DNA from: Nemophila menziesii
Taxonomy: Eukaryota; Streptophyta; Magnoliopsida; Boraginales; Hydrophyllaceae
Assembly: GCA_029959085.1 (NCBI GenBank)
Contig: JARWIR010000016.1
Span: 25,243,499-25,307,498, forward strand
Length of the DNA stretch: 64,000 nt
Direction of reading: 5' to 3'
A program made the translations under genes and the position numbers. This document shows, piece after piece, positions 1 to 10,160 of this stretch. The notes below the pieces were generated by a model, which saw only the letters and a list, made by a program, of their open reading frames with translations, was not told the DNA's origin and ran no database searches. How positions within the stretch are numbered: the stretch's first letter is position 1; the number at the start of each line of letters is the position of its first letter.

Positions 1-1577
1 TTTTGTAATCTGTCACATATTTCTACTTGAAAAAAATGCCCCACGAAGATGCCACGAACACCCATCTTCATAATATCAACATTTACGTGTCACAAATATA
101 TTGGTGGATCAATTAGCTCTATATTCTTTACCCTTATTAATATGCCACATATCCACCTCCATCAAAAATTATTCTTTCGATACATACAACACACCTAACA
201 TAAGTTCATCTTCTCCCTCGAATGAATTTGGTTGACTTGTTGATCAGTCAGTATTGCTCCATACTAACATCTCCAAAATGAGGAATCAAAATTTGGATAA
301 AAATTATCATCGTCGATATGCACTTATTCGTCCTCACTAGAAACACTAAAATTTGTGTCTTCTTTCCAGATGTCACTGAGTCACTATCGCTAACACTATC
401 ATCGTCACTATCACTATCACGAATCGTATCACACATCCTCAAATGAGGGATAAATGGAAAAGTTAATTATGTCTCAATTTGTTTACCCTTTTGTGTCGAG
501 AATCAACCGTAACTTTCAATTTCTATTTAGCTTTGACACAAACCTCAACAATAATGATAGTCGTTCTTTACAGCACTAATCATTAATTTGAGCATCTCAT
601 CTTTCATAACTAAAACATGAACCCGTAGAGGGTTCGGTGAATCGGACAACGCCAAAGTAAATCAAAACTAAACTCTCTTTCGATCCGATTGAAATTAGAA
701 CATAATTATTGTTTAAGTTCACGAAGTGTTGTATTTTCTTTGGTCGTAAAAACACCACTTCCTCCGCTGACATAATCTACCGCACCATTGCTACCATTAA
801 AAATTCTACCACCATAACTCTATATTAATGTATAATCCATATTACCAAAACCTAAAATCAAACACTAACATTAATAAGGTACCATAATTTTTTAAAAATG
901 ATTCTGCCAAACAATTTAAACTTGAATAACATAGGGAAAATATGTATTGTTTATACAAACATAGCTAAAAATGATACCAATTATATCAGATTCATAAAAA
1001 TAAAAAAATCAAATTAAAACAGAAAAACATATTAAAATTGCAATAAGTAATAATAATAAGTGTAATGGTTGAATGATTACCTATTAAAAGGAATAAGATG
1101 AATAGATTATGATTGGAAGATTTTTATGTAGATTTTTAAGATTTTTGGGAAAAATGAGAAGAAAATAGGTGTAGGGAGTATTAGGGTTACTAAATCTCGA
1201 ACTTTCTAAATATAAACAGAATGCGCTCCTTAGAGGAGTGTCTTTCTACCCGTATTTTTGTCTAAGGAAAGCGCTTTTTAAAGGAACATATTTCTAATTA
1301 TGGTTTATATAAATTGATTTATAGGTGCTCCTCAACGTTACTTCTGCAATTATTGTTCCTCAAATGTTTTTCTTGAAATTATTCTTTTAAAAAAATGTTT
1401 TAAGAAAACAAAAACAAAATAACAACTTAATGCAGAATACGTAGAGAGTGTATGTGAGAGTCGTCATGCCACATGCAACCATTTACAGGTAAGTAATTTT
1501 TTTTGGACAGGACGAGTAAGTAATTAAAAATATACAATATATTTTTTTCGTCTAAAAAATATATATACAATATATAT
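1..1577. other. AT-rich intergenic DNA, no gene seen
   Basis: No coding region or RNA gene can be supported here. A short stretch near 1450-1570 (a GCCACATGCAACC core followed by GGTAAGTAATT and ATACAATATA) is similar to 7565-7650, just upstream of the RGF-like gene, so part of this region may be an old duplicate of that upstream DNA. The reading frame at 248-442 on the minus strand is a low-complexity Asp/Ser stretch and is not supported as a gene. Confidence 0.5.
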
Positions 1578-2860
1578 TAGGGCTGCACAATAAACCACCA
1601 GAACCATAAAACCGCAAAAGATCGGCCCAACACAACCCACAAAAGTCCAACCCACGTGATCCATGGGTTCATGTTGGGACCAAATTTTTTATGGTTGTGG
1701 ACAGGTCCTTGGATTTGGTCCATCCCAGTCTACGGGTAGTCAACCCGGTCCGCATATTAGAGGGTTTAGTATTTTGTATATATGCCTATATGGCATATAA
1801 AAATGCCACATTAAAAAACCCTACTCATTTCTTCTCTCGTCTTTTGTAGGCTAAACCTTTCTTTCTCTCTCATCTCTTATACGCTAAAGGCTAAAAACCC
1901 AAGCCCTTATCTTTTTTCTCTTCTCTGTACTCTGTAACCCGTCCCTTCTTTTATCCGTTTGATGTCTCCTCTATGGCTCCTTTAGTAATCCACATTAATT
2001 ATCTTAAAGAGTTTCAACAACCTTTGAGGTCCGCATTTAATTCGAGTAACTTCTCTCGATTCTCACTGCCGATTTCCGAGCTTACCGTGGTTAAGTGATT
2101 AAGCCATGGTTAATACTATATCGATTATCTGAACGAGTATAAAAGGTCGAGGTTAGGGTTTGTGTTCTTCACAAACCCTTTTTCAGGTTGAAATCTCTAT
2201 AAACCCGAGTTTAATCTTCTATATTTGCATTTCTTTTGTATTAAATGTATAGATCTAAGTAAGTAGTGGGTTTTCGTATATATTTAAAAAAAATTGAAAT
2301 AAAAATCATTTTTCTGAATGTTTGAAAGATTACATGTTTTTAATATATTGAATTAGATTATTAATAGGTTAATTCATTTTTGAATTACAATAGGTATTAG
2401 ATTAGTTGATTTTCGAATTGTATTTTGTTAATTAAATGAGTATAATTAATCTTATTTACTAATGTTAGTTTCATTGGTTGTGTTTTGATTGCATATTAGT
2501 GATTATGGAGGATGAATCCATCATTGATTTTACATTACATTCTACTCCAGATGTTGATCAAACACTTGTAGGTAACTCTTCTGATACAATTCACTCTCTG
2601 TCTTCTAATATCAAATCCCCTATACCTAAAAAAGCAAAGAAAGAAAACTATGGGTGTTGGAAAAACTTTGATGTTGTAATTTATGATGATGGAAGTATAA
2701 GATCAGTGTGCAAATATTATGAACATTCTTATGCTACTAATTCTAGGAAACATGGTACAACTAATATGAATACATCAATTTATGGAGATGCCCTAAATAT
2801 CCTTTTTATCCTCCTTTAGATGATGGTCAGACTCTTTTAAATTTAGTATAACCTTACTAA
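1578..2860 (+). mobile_element. hAT transposon 5' fragment
   Basis: The segment opens with TAGGGCTGCACAA, a hAT-like terminal sequence, inside a TA-rich target. It has a leader with pyrimidine-rich tracts and then a reading frame resembling the BED-finger N-terminus of plant hAT transposases. The catalytic and dimerisation regions are absent and similarity stops soon after 2819, so only the 5' end remains. The 8-bp target duplication cannot be confirmed because the 3' end is missing. The assignment rests on the terminal sequence plus the finger-like ORF. Confidence 0.45.
2478..2819 (+). pseudogene. hAT transposase N-terminus (degenerate BED finger)
   Basis: A frame of up to 113 codons. The second Met (near 2505, MEDESIID) is the more likely start, because an acceptor-like TTAG precedes it. 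After a Ser/Thr-rich leader and a basic KKAKK stretch come a WKNFD block, CKYYEHSYA, and a SRKHGTTNMN block. The order and spacing match the BED zinc finger of plant hAT transposases (Trp-x-x-Phe, then C-x2-C, then an SRHGTTNM-like block). The second zinc ligand is replaced (CKYY) and the frame ends before any DDE or hATC region, so this is a broken copy. Family identity is inferred by eye. Confidence 0.5.
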
Positions 2861-2971
2861 GACTTTTAATCTTATTTATTAAGATACATGATCAATGAGA
2901 TAATTTGTTTTTTCTTACCAAATTTAGATATGAATGTCTTTAACGGGTCTATTTGATTGAGATTTCAAACT

Positions 2972-3135
2972 AAGACGTCATTTGTTTTTTAAGTGATAAA
3001 TACGCTGGAAAACTTAATAAAAAGACTAATTAAGAGTCATTATGATCTAAATTGGTCAGGAATAATATATTGTTTTATTCATCTAGTATTTTAATAGATC
3101 AAATTAAGATCTCATTAAATGTAAACAAACACCTC
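2972..3135. mobile_element. MITE-like element, copy 1
   Basis: Similar to 48454-48673. Both begin with a GTC-TGTTTTTTAAGTGATAAATAC block and end with a TAAACAAACACC/CAAACAAACACC block, whose reverse complement resembles the start, giving short imperfect terminal inverted repeats. Size (about 160-220 bp), AT content and lack of coding capacity fit a MITE. No clear target duplication was found for this copy. Confidence 0.35.
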
Positions 3136-3644
3136 TAAATTTGATTCATTCAGAGATTAGCATTAACAAAATAAATTATATTTACATATTTATTTAGTAC
3201 TTATTACTTATAAATAAAAACACCACTTTAATCTCTAGAAAATATTATTTTATATTTTTATTATATAAATTATAAATAAAGAATTAATTAAAATTTACAA
3301 GTTTGAGAGTAAATTAAAGAATATCTCCATTATATATTGACCATTTAATTTTTTTCATTTGTCTATATAATACTGAATTTGGTACAAAGATTGGCACATC
3401 TCAGGTTCTAATAATGATTTGGAATATATGCATCCATGCATTACTGGGCAATTACTCCACAAAAAAATCTATAAATTAGAGCCCAAATTCCACAAACCTT
3501 AGATAATAAAGCCTAGTTAAAAAATACTTCTAAATAAGACATAGTTTTCATTTTTAGTTGCATTTTTTCCACTTTGCCCTTTTCATTTTTTTTCTGTTCA
3601 GTAATTCGTTTTTATTTATTTTTGTTCTTTTCATTTAACGGATG

Positions 3645-3668
3645 GGTCTGTACCCATGGGTACAGACC
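3645..3668. repeat. Perfect 24-bp palindrome
   Basis: The sequence GGTCTGTACCCA is followed directly by its reverse complement TGGGTACAGACC with no spacer. Further GTACCCA copies occur near 3766, 3848 and 3864. No function is evident. It lies in AT-rich intergenic DNA. Confidence 0.8.
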
Positions 3669-4618
3669 TATGTTGTGTTTTACCTTTTTTAAGGTGGATA
3701 AAATAATTTTTTATATAATTGCAGTTAGTGCTTGTTCATATAATAGTCTAAATACACTAGGGGTTGTACCCAATTCTTATTTTTTGTATATGTCCAATGT
3801 TCCGGTTTTGTCCAAGTGCATGTCCAATGAAATTCAATGATGGTCGTGTACCCAAGGGGTTGTACCCAAGCCCGTTTTGTCCATGTTCGTGCCAATGTGT
3901 CCAGTATTGTACCATAAGGGCTGTACCAAAATCCTGTTTACTCAATTTTTGTCCAATTATTTCTTACAAATAATAATCTCTTTACAAAGAAACAAGAAAG
4001 ATATTCACAAGTGGGGCTGGAACCACGTGGCTATACTCAAAAGACTAGACCCAAGTGGCTATACCTACCCCATTTGTTACCTGCAAAACAACAATGGTTC
4101 ATTTTTAGATTCAATTAAAAAACAAAATTAAACATAAATTAAACAAAACTGAGATCTGTAAACAAATAAAATGGTTAGTTTTCATTACAAAATTTATTTA
4201 ATAAATTAAAGGTTTTTTGTTAGCAAATAAAAAACATGAAATCCCAAACAGGCTGGACCCACCCACGGTTAAAAAAAACAGACCTTCGTGAGAACTGTGA
4301 TGCTCGACCAAACTGGGATGATGATCGACAAAGCTGGACCAACAAGGCAGTACCCAAAACGCGAATTAAAAAAAACATCACCAGATCTGAACAGATTTGG
4401 TTCGACAATGGACCCAATAGGGTTTGTACACAGCCCCACACACGGCGTAAAGAAAAAAAAAATCTAAACAGATCTGGTGAAGGTCTGGACGAAGGTTGGT
4501 GAAGTCTTACGAAGGTTTGGACAAAGATGGTTCGAAGTGGAGGAGATGGCGGAGCTAGTGGAGCAATTTTCTTGGTTCTTTGGCATCGAAGGAAGGGGGA
4601 GAAGGTGCAGCGATGGTG

Positions 4619-4727
4619 TCGGTGGTTCTGGTGCGTTGAGCGGCGATTTTTCAGCGATTGGCATCGGTGGTTTTTGGTGCAGTGAGCGGTGGTTCTGGTG
4701 CAGTGGGTGGTGGTTCTGGTGCAGATC
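4619..4727 (+). repeat. Short tandem repeat, GGTGGTTCTGGTGCA units
   Basis: Three to four imperfect copies of a 15-21 bp unit built on GGTGGTTCTGGTGCAGTG, in a purine-rich segment that runs up to the following GA microsatellite. Open frames across it on both strands are repeat artefacts. Confidence 0.6.
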
Positions 4728-4830
4728 TGTTATGGAGATGAACATATTTGGTCATATGGGGTGGGGTGAAGAAGGAAGGGGAAGAGGGAGGGGGAAAGTG
4801 GAAGGCTATGGTTGAAAGCTTTTGGTCGGT

Positions 4831-4832
<2 letters not shown>

Positions 4833-4900
<68 letters not shown>
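4833..4900. repeat. (GA)n microsatellite
   Basis: Uninterrupted AG dinucleotides for about 68 bp, followed by GGGTAGAGAGG. The Leu/Ser-rich frame on the opposite strand is an artefact of the repeat. Confidence 0.95.
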
Positions 4901-4905
<5 letters not shown>

Positions 4906-5159
4906 GAGAGGGATCCGTTTTTTGAAATAAAAACCCAATAGGGTATTTTGTTTTTTATTTTTGTTTTTTATTTTTGTTGTTTCATAGTATGTATAAGAGA
5001 GAATGAGGGGTTTTTGGGTATTTTATTGGGTTTTAGTTGGTATTGAACTAGTACTTAGTAGGCAATAGTATTTGGGCTTTTGTTTGTTAAGTTCTAAGTC
5101 ATGGGGCTCTTTATACTAATTCCCCTTAACTCCATTAGAAATAGCTCTTTAGCCACCTT

Positions 5160-5272
5160 TGCATGATCAGATTGGCAGTGGAGAGCTCATTGCCAAAGGA
5201 GATTTGCCCCGCAAAGCATCTTGTACAAATTTAATTCGGGTTGATCACAAGGATCCTTGTCCTTATTGCAAA
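5160..5272 (+). other. Possible orphan exon fragment, unidentified
   Basis: One frame reads a protein-like stretch containing GSGELIAKGDLPRKASC and then DHKDPCPYCKM. It is followed at once by a GTAAGT donor-like sequence (or by TAA in frame). The composition is unlike the surrounding AT-rich DNA. I do not recognise the family and see no neighbouring exon, so this may be a captured or decayed gene fragment. Confidence 0.2.
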
Positions 5273-5479
5273 ATGTAAGTTTGCTAATTAAGTTTTAATA
5301 GACGATATATTAAATCAAAGAACATATCCAAATCTGACCTTATATTTGTATGTTTACTGAGACTTATCAATATCACATGAAAATACATACAGGTTATCCA
5401 AACAAAATATATTCTTGTATAAGAAAAGGACTACCAAATTAAATCCCCTATCTCATTTTGTTTGGAAGAAACAACTATA

Positions 5480-5960
5480 CAACCCGTTTCTCCTTCTTAG
5501 CCTATTTCGAGTATTCAAAGAATAGGTCCGTTTCAACTTGGTTGTTGCTTTCATTGGTTCTCCACCTAGCCAATTTTAGCAACGGAGTTTGACAGACCAT
5601 CCACGTTTCTTGCGAAGTGACAAAAATGAACCGGAGCAATCAGTCTTCTAGATCCCCAATTATCCTTAACAATAGTTGCATATACCACGTTGCAGCTGAC
5701 GGTATCCTAATATCATGAATCACTTCAAGATTATTAAAGAAAATACATTTATCTTCGTTTTAAAACTGCTAACACATTTCAACAACTGCCAGCACCGCAC
5801 ATGCTTAACCTTCTGCTGTCAACGAACAAGAAAACGTTCATGATTGCGAAATTTTAACACCACTGTGCTTATGAATTTCAATAATTCCCAGACCTTTGAG
5901 CTTCCACCTGTTAGTAAAAGACGCATCATGTTAAAAAATGATATATCTCCACTCATGGTT
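5480..5960 (-). pseudogene. LINE-type RNase H-like domain relic
   Basis: On the minus strand, degenerate frames give an order resembling the RVT_3/RNase H-like tail of plant L1 LINEs: a LAVVEMC-like helix, a VIFF-N-LEVIHDI strand (normally an Asp-Ser core), then FCHFARNVDGLSNSVAKIG, which matches the family's F-x-H/F-x-R-x-x-N-x-x-AD-x-LAK-x-G end. Several frameshifts and stops interrupt it and the acidic catalytic residues are eroded. The call depends on the order of these weak motifs. Confidence 0.4.
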
Positions 5961-6139
5961 ATCTAGTGTCTCAAGTATCACCATGTCAGAGCCATGACCT
6001 TGTCTCGTGTGTCGCTTTCCCATTCTGGCCTAAAGTGTTCAATCAAAATTTTCTCAGTTGCCAAAATCTCTCGAGACTTACACTTTAAACAATATGATTA
6101 AAGTGTAAAAGTATACGTCTCGAGACAAGATCATGAGTT

Positions 6140-6280
6140 ATATTATATGAGATGTACACTGTTATACATCAAAACACTATACGAGACATACACTTTTATA
6201 CATCAAAACAGTACTATACGAGACATACACTTTTATACATTAAAACACTATACGAGACGTACATTTTTATACTACATGAT
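6140..6280 (+). repeat. Tandem repeat, about 34-37 bp period
   Basis: About four diverged units based on ACTATACGAGACATACAC followed by TTTTATACATCAAAAC. The clear unit starts are at about 6176, 6213 and 6247, with a weaker unit before them. Flanking CTCGAGAC words near 6070 and 6118 suggest older repeats. No coding content. Confidence 0.75.
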
Positions 6281-6746
6281 TTGATTGATATAATTGTTTT
6301 GGGATAATTTTCTAACTTTAAAATGATGCACATTCTAACAATTATTTCTTAATCCATTTCTAAAAGGTTATTACATTTTTATTCACACAAACTAATAAAT
6401 ATCATTTATTATTCATTATACTATTTTATTAAAATATCTTCCATTGTGATTATTTAACTATTGATATCTTGAATTTTATTGGAAATATAAATTATATTAT
6501 TTAATTAAAATATCTTTATTGTGATAATTAAAATATCTTCCATAAAATATTTGATATCTTGAATATGATTAGGAATATAAATTATATTATTTAATTAAAA
6601 TAAAAGTGGTACAAAAATAAAATAAAATTTATTTGATTTTTTAAAATAATAACTTTTTGTAGATATTATTTTTAATAATGGTGACAATTTTTAGAGAAAG
6701 ATTCTGTTTTTAATTACTTCAAATTAAGTTGGTTAATTATGGTATG

Positions 6747-6926
6747 AGTAATGCTGGATATCACCTCAAATTGCATCACCCTTTTATCGCCTCCTAGGTG
6801 GATTTTAAATTAACCAATCATATGATTTCTCTTTCCTGATTTATTATTTTCTCTCTCCTTTATGATTCGTCCACCTAGGAGGTGATAAAAGGGTGATGCG
6901 ATTTGGGGTGATATCCAGGATTACTC
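6747..6926. mobile_element. Mutator-like MITE with 9-bp target duplication
   Basis: A 180-bp element with long imperfect terminal inverted repeats of roughly 55-60 bp: GAGTAATGCTGGATATCACC at the left, pairing with GGTGATATCCAGGATTACTC at the right, and a CACCCTTTTATC/GATAAAAGGGTG arm inside. It is flanked on both sides by the 9-bp direct repeat TTATGGTAT (6738-6746 and 6927-6935). A 9-bp duplication with long inverted repeats is typical of Mutator-like MITEs. The internal part is AT/CT-rich and non-coding. Confidence 0.88.
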
Positions 6927-6989
6927 TTATGGTATTGTAGGAATAAAAAACAGCAACTTAGGCCTGAATACATATCGAATATATATGAG

Positions 6990-7553
6990 TAGGGGTGAGC
7001 AGAATTTTAACAAAACCGAAAAACCGAGTTAATTTCAACCAAACCGACCCAAAATATATGTTAAAGGTCAACCTTACCCGTCAGGTTACCTTATAATTTT
7101 TCGGGTCCATGTATTTTACCTATATATTACCCAAGCTATTGGATTGGGTTTACCCAAACCGAAAAACTGTATAATATAAAAAAAATACATAACATGCATA
7201 TTAGAGGAATTTTTTCATTTGGCTTCTTGAATATTTCGACATAAATAACTTATTGAAGTATTCGATTCACTACTTCTTGATTTGTAATGTCAAAATTGTA
7301 ACTTTGATTTTAAGAGATATAATAATACCGGCTTTTTCAGATTTTGTCATTATTATAAACTTTTTTATGCGTTAAAAAAATTTGACTAGTGTTGACTAAC
7401 GTGGGTAAACCGAAGGTAACCCGAATTAACCCGAGGGTAAACTTTTTTTTACCCTACCCTTGGGTTACCCAAGTAATTCCTTAAACCGAAATATATTACC
7501 CTTGGTTTACCCTAACCTCAAAACCGGGTAAAACCGATCCGTGCTCTCCCTTA
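6990..7553. mobile_element. Non-autonomous hAT element with 8-bp target duplication
   Basis: A 564-bp element beginning TAGGGGTGAGCA and ending TGCTCTCCCTTA, which are imperfect inverted repeats of each other. The 8-bp direct repeat TATATGAG flanks it exactly (6982-6989 and 7554-7561). The interior is non-coding and rich in AACCGAAAA and ACCC/GGGT words. An 8-bp duplication with TAGGG-type ends is the hAT signature. The right end lies about 365 bp upstream of the RGF-like start codon, so the element sits in that gene's upstream region. Confidence 0.88.
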
Positions 7554-7850
7554 TATATGAGTCTTCATGCCACATGCAACTTTTTTTTTTTTTGTCAAAT
7601 GGCCACATGCAACCACTTGCTGGTAAGTAATTAAATGTATACAATACATACTACACGCTATTCAAATATATATCAAATCAAGTGGTTATAATGAAATAAT
7701 CTATAAAACAAAATTAAAATCACTTTTCAAAACTTAATTTTGAAAATGTCTATACTTAACGTCCAAAAAAAGAAAAAAAAAAATGTCTATACTTTCAATT
7801 ATATATATTCTTTTATCGGAATTGACGAGTAAAGTTAGTTTTGGACTATC

Positions 7851-7857
7851 TATAAAA
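7851..7857 (+). promoter_or_regulatory. Probable TATA box of the RGF-like gene
   Basis: TATAAAA, followed by a CCCCACTTCTCC pyrimidine patch, lies 63 bp before the start codon at 7920. That spacing would put transcription start near 7885 with a short leader. This is positional inference only. Confidence 0.55.
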
Positions 7858-7919
7858 TCCCCACTTCTCCTGTGTTCCTAGTCTTTTGTTTTTAAACAAC
7901 ATCAAAAGAAAAACCGTAA

Positions 7920-8290
7920 ATGGAGTGGATGATGGAGAGTAAGTTCCCGCATCTTATCCTAATGATCATCATATTCCTAGCACTGAGCTGCCACTCTACG
8001 GCAGCGTACGACCACAGTGGTATGTTAAACTATATCTCATTTTTAAATTTACTATTTGCTTTTTTCACATGAAATATTGATGAACTATTTCCTGCACAGC
8101 TAGTACCGCTTCGGCCAAAAATGCCGTTAGAACTAGAAAGGGTTTTGGTAATATGAAAATGAATCATTTTGCTTCAGGAATGCGAGGTGGCAAATATGGA
8201 AGAAGAAATATGAACAATTTCATCAATGCTGACTATTCCCCGCCTAAAACCCATCCACCTACACATAAGCTTATGCGGGTTGGTACTTGA
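7920..8290 (+). CDS. RGF/GOLVEN (CLE-like) peptide hormone precursor, two exons
   Basis: Exon 1 is 7920-8019, an 80-bp intron runs 8020-8099 (GTATGT donor, TGCACAG acceptor), and exon 2 is 8100-8290, giving 96 residues. Residues 1-29 are a signal peptide: a charged start, hydrophobic ILMIIIFLAL, then an Ala-rich end. A basic variable region follows (RTRKG, GKYGRRN). Residues 78-90 read DYSPPKTHPPTHK. This fits the 13-residue RGF/GLV/CLEL pattern: Asp-Tyr for tyrosine sulphation, Pro at positions 5, 9 and 10, His at 8 and 12. In that family the secreted, sulphated peptide is cut out by subtilases and read by RGFR/RGI receptor kinases that control root meristem activity. R68-R69-N-M is a candidate upstream subtilase site. 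Oddities: Lys replaces the usual C-terminal Asn, and seven more residues (LMRVGT after K, from L91) follow the motif. Start, splice and stop were worked out by hand; expression is untested. Confidence 0.82.
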
Positions 8291-8700
8291 TATTGCTGAT
8301 AGTAATTTAAGATAAAAGTTTAAATGTAAAATACATTATAACGAAAAAGGTAATGATATATATCATCAAGTGATATGACGTGAATTGGTTGATAATAAAT
8401 CGTTAATTAAATCAACAAAATAAATAGATTAAAGATTTATAGTAAATCAATTCATAATGGTATAATTTTGGGTGGTATATATCACTACTTAAATGAAAAA
8501 TGTTTCTAATAGTAAGGGATGCGAGTATTATATTTTATTTATGTATAACTTTTGTTTCCTTTAACCGATGGTGTACATAGTTTTTTTTTTACCCACATAC
8601 TGTTCCATTTAATTTTTTCTTTTACAAAGATTACAAAATATAACCTAATATTTAACCGAGCTAACAACATATCCAGCCATCATTGCTATGTTTTATATCA
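8290..8700. other. AT-rich DNA downstream of the RGF-like gene
   Basis: This presumably includes the 3' untranslated region. No confident polyadenylation signal, gene or repeat boundary was identified. Confidence 0.4.
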
Positions 8701-8749
8701 TTAGAGGTGACACAAGTCGTCTATGATAGAATAAGTTGTTGCTATTAAC

Positions 8750-9130
8750 CTGCTAATATCTTTAGCGACGACATATCGTCGCTAATGTGGCGCTCCTAGA
8801 GTTAATTGCTAAAGATCGTCAATGGCAGTGACAGGCCAACTGTCATCACTAATGACTCTTTGATATTTATCCATGATATTTTTTTATCATTGACGACTAC
8901 AGTCTTGGTTACTAGCGTGGAATTCTGTCTTCACTAGAAACACCTTTAATACGGGTAACGTACGTCGTCGCTGAAAATACTATCATTAGCGACAAACATT
9001 ATCGTCGCTAACAAAAAAATTTAGTAACATACGTTGTCATCACTAATAACAAATGACTTTAGCGACTATACTTGTTGTTTATTAGTAGCGGCGACAATGT
9101 ATGTAACAATAAAATTCGTCGCTATTGCCT
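8750..9130. repeat. CACTA-type subterminal repeat cluster, left
   Basis: At least eight copies of GCGACGA/TCGTCGC-type heptamers in direct and inverted order within 380 bp (for example TTAGCGACGACATATCGTCG near 8762). The composition differs sharply from the flanks. Clusters like this serve as transposase-binding arrays in CACTA elements; that role is inferred here. Confidence 0.6.
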
Positions 9131-9292
9131 TTTTTTAAATGTTTTTTAATTAAATATAGAACTAAATTAAGAAAACGGGACTAAAGCTAAACAAAAAATA
9201 TATTAAAAATAGAATTTAAATTGTCAAAAATACAAAAATTTAAAAACGATGCGAATAGAAATTATAAATGAATAAAATATTATTAAATTAAC

Positions 9293-9375
9293 CAGTTGAA
9301 ATTCGCTCAAATGGCTAAGACCTGGTCTCTCATCTAGGAGGTACCGGGTTCAAATCTTCTCCCAAAACATGGTAA
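9293..9375 (+). mobile_element. tRNA-derived SINE-like head
   Basis: The sequence carries a box A-like TGGCTAAGACCTGG and, about 30 bp on, a box B-like GGGTTCAAATC, the internal RNA polymerase III promoter arrangement of tRNA-derived SINEs. It is not a foldable intact tRNA. No clear tail or target duplication was found, and the downstream part merges with a duplicated piece of the transposase 3' region. Confidence 0.4.
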
Positions 9376-9384
9376 CTTAGTTCA

Positions 9385-9610
9385 TCAGATTCGGAGTAGG
9401 AGGAGGACTTGTCGGAGTGGAGTAGGGATATGAGAAAACAGATTAAAGGTCGGGAGTCCTCGACTTTCCTGTTACACGTTAAACCAATTCACCCTAGTTC
9501 ATCTTCAAAAGGCAGGCATCTGAGGAGAAGGAGGGCTTGTTGGAGTGGAGTAGGGGTCTAAGAAAACGGATCGAAGGTCGGGAGCCCTCGTCTTTCCTTT
9601 TGCGTATTGA
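9385..9610. repeat. Imperfect direct duplication, about 115-bp units
   Basis: The block GTCGGAGTGGAGTAGGG, then AAAACAGATTAAAGGTCGGG and CCTCGACTTTCC (about 9413-9471), recurs as GTTGGAGTGGAGTAGGGG, then AAAACGGATCGAAGGTCGGG and CCTCGTCTTTCC (about 9538-9597). The right copy is the 3' coding end of the transposase-like gene, so the left copy is a duplication of that end. Confidence 0.7.
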
Positions 9611-10160
9611 ATTGAATCATAAAATAATTGCTTAAATCCTTGCTGCACCATGCACTGGTTCACGCAGTTGATCATGGCGTCTAACTTAGCTGCATCAGCT
9701 GGTGTTTGGCACATTTGAGGAACTCCTCTTGTCTTCGCATTTTTTGCTAGGTTGACGTAGGCAACCACCCCTGTGTCCTCTTCCCCATTCCTTTCCAGTG
9801 GCATTCACCACTGATTTTTCTGATCAGTCTGAGAAATGGTGGGGGTAGAAGACGAGGATGTTCCCAATACACTTTGCGAGGATGCCACCTGAGTGAATAA
9901 CGACCACAACTGTTCTCGCAAGGATGCGTGTTTAACAATAAAGACTGGTTAGTTAATATTGTATCTTAATTGTATACGATAAATAAAATGATATTATAGA
10001 AGAATTCTTACGTCTGGATCACAATAGCGCTCGCCCTTCCACTCTCTCGCTTCTTTGTCGAAACTGACTTTATAGAAGAACTTGTTAGCAGTGGTAGTGT
10101 ATATCTCACTCACTTCCCTCATTTTGGATGGGGTCAACTTCTGGCATCGACTTGTTTCAA
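9505..10160 (-). pseudogene. CACTA-associated transposase-like gene, 3' exons
   Basis: The last frame (9804-9505) encodes 99 residues (start MPLERNGEED, then KNAKTRGVPQMCQTPADAAK, ending SPPSPQMPAF). It joins in sense with 9938-9747 and with an upstream exon near 10160-10015 containing KMREVSEIYTTTANKFFYK and EREW-like residues, which ends before GTAAG. Residue style and order fit the plant transposase (En/Spm) family with a Transposase_24-like region that accompanies tnp2 in CACTA elements. A TGA separates two parts of the last exon, so it is probably decayed. The family call is moderate. Confidence 0.45.

Noticed and set aside
4464..4938. Overlapping ORFs rich in His/Pro/Ser/Leu
   Set aside because: Created by the GGTGGTTCTGGTGCA repeats and the GA microsatellite.
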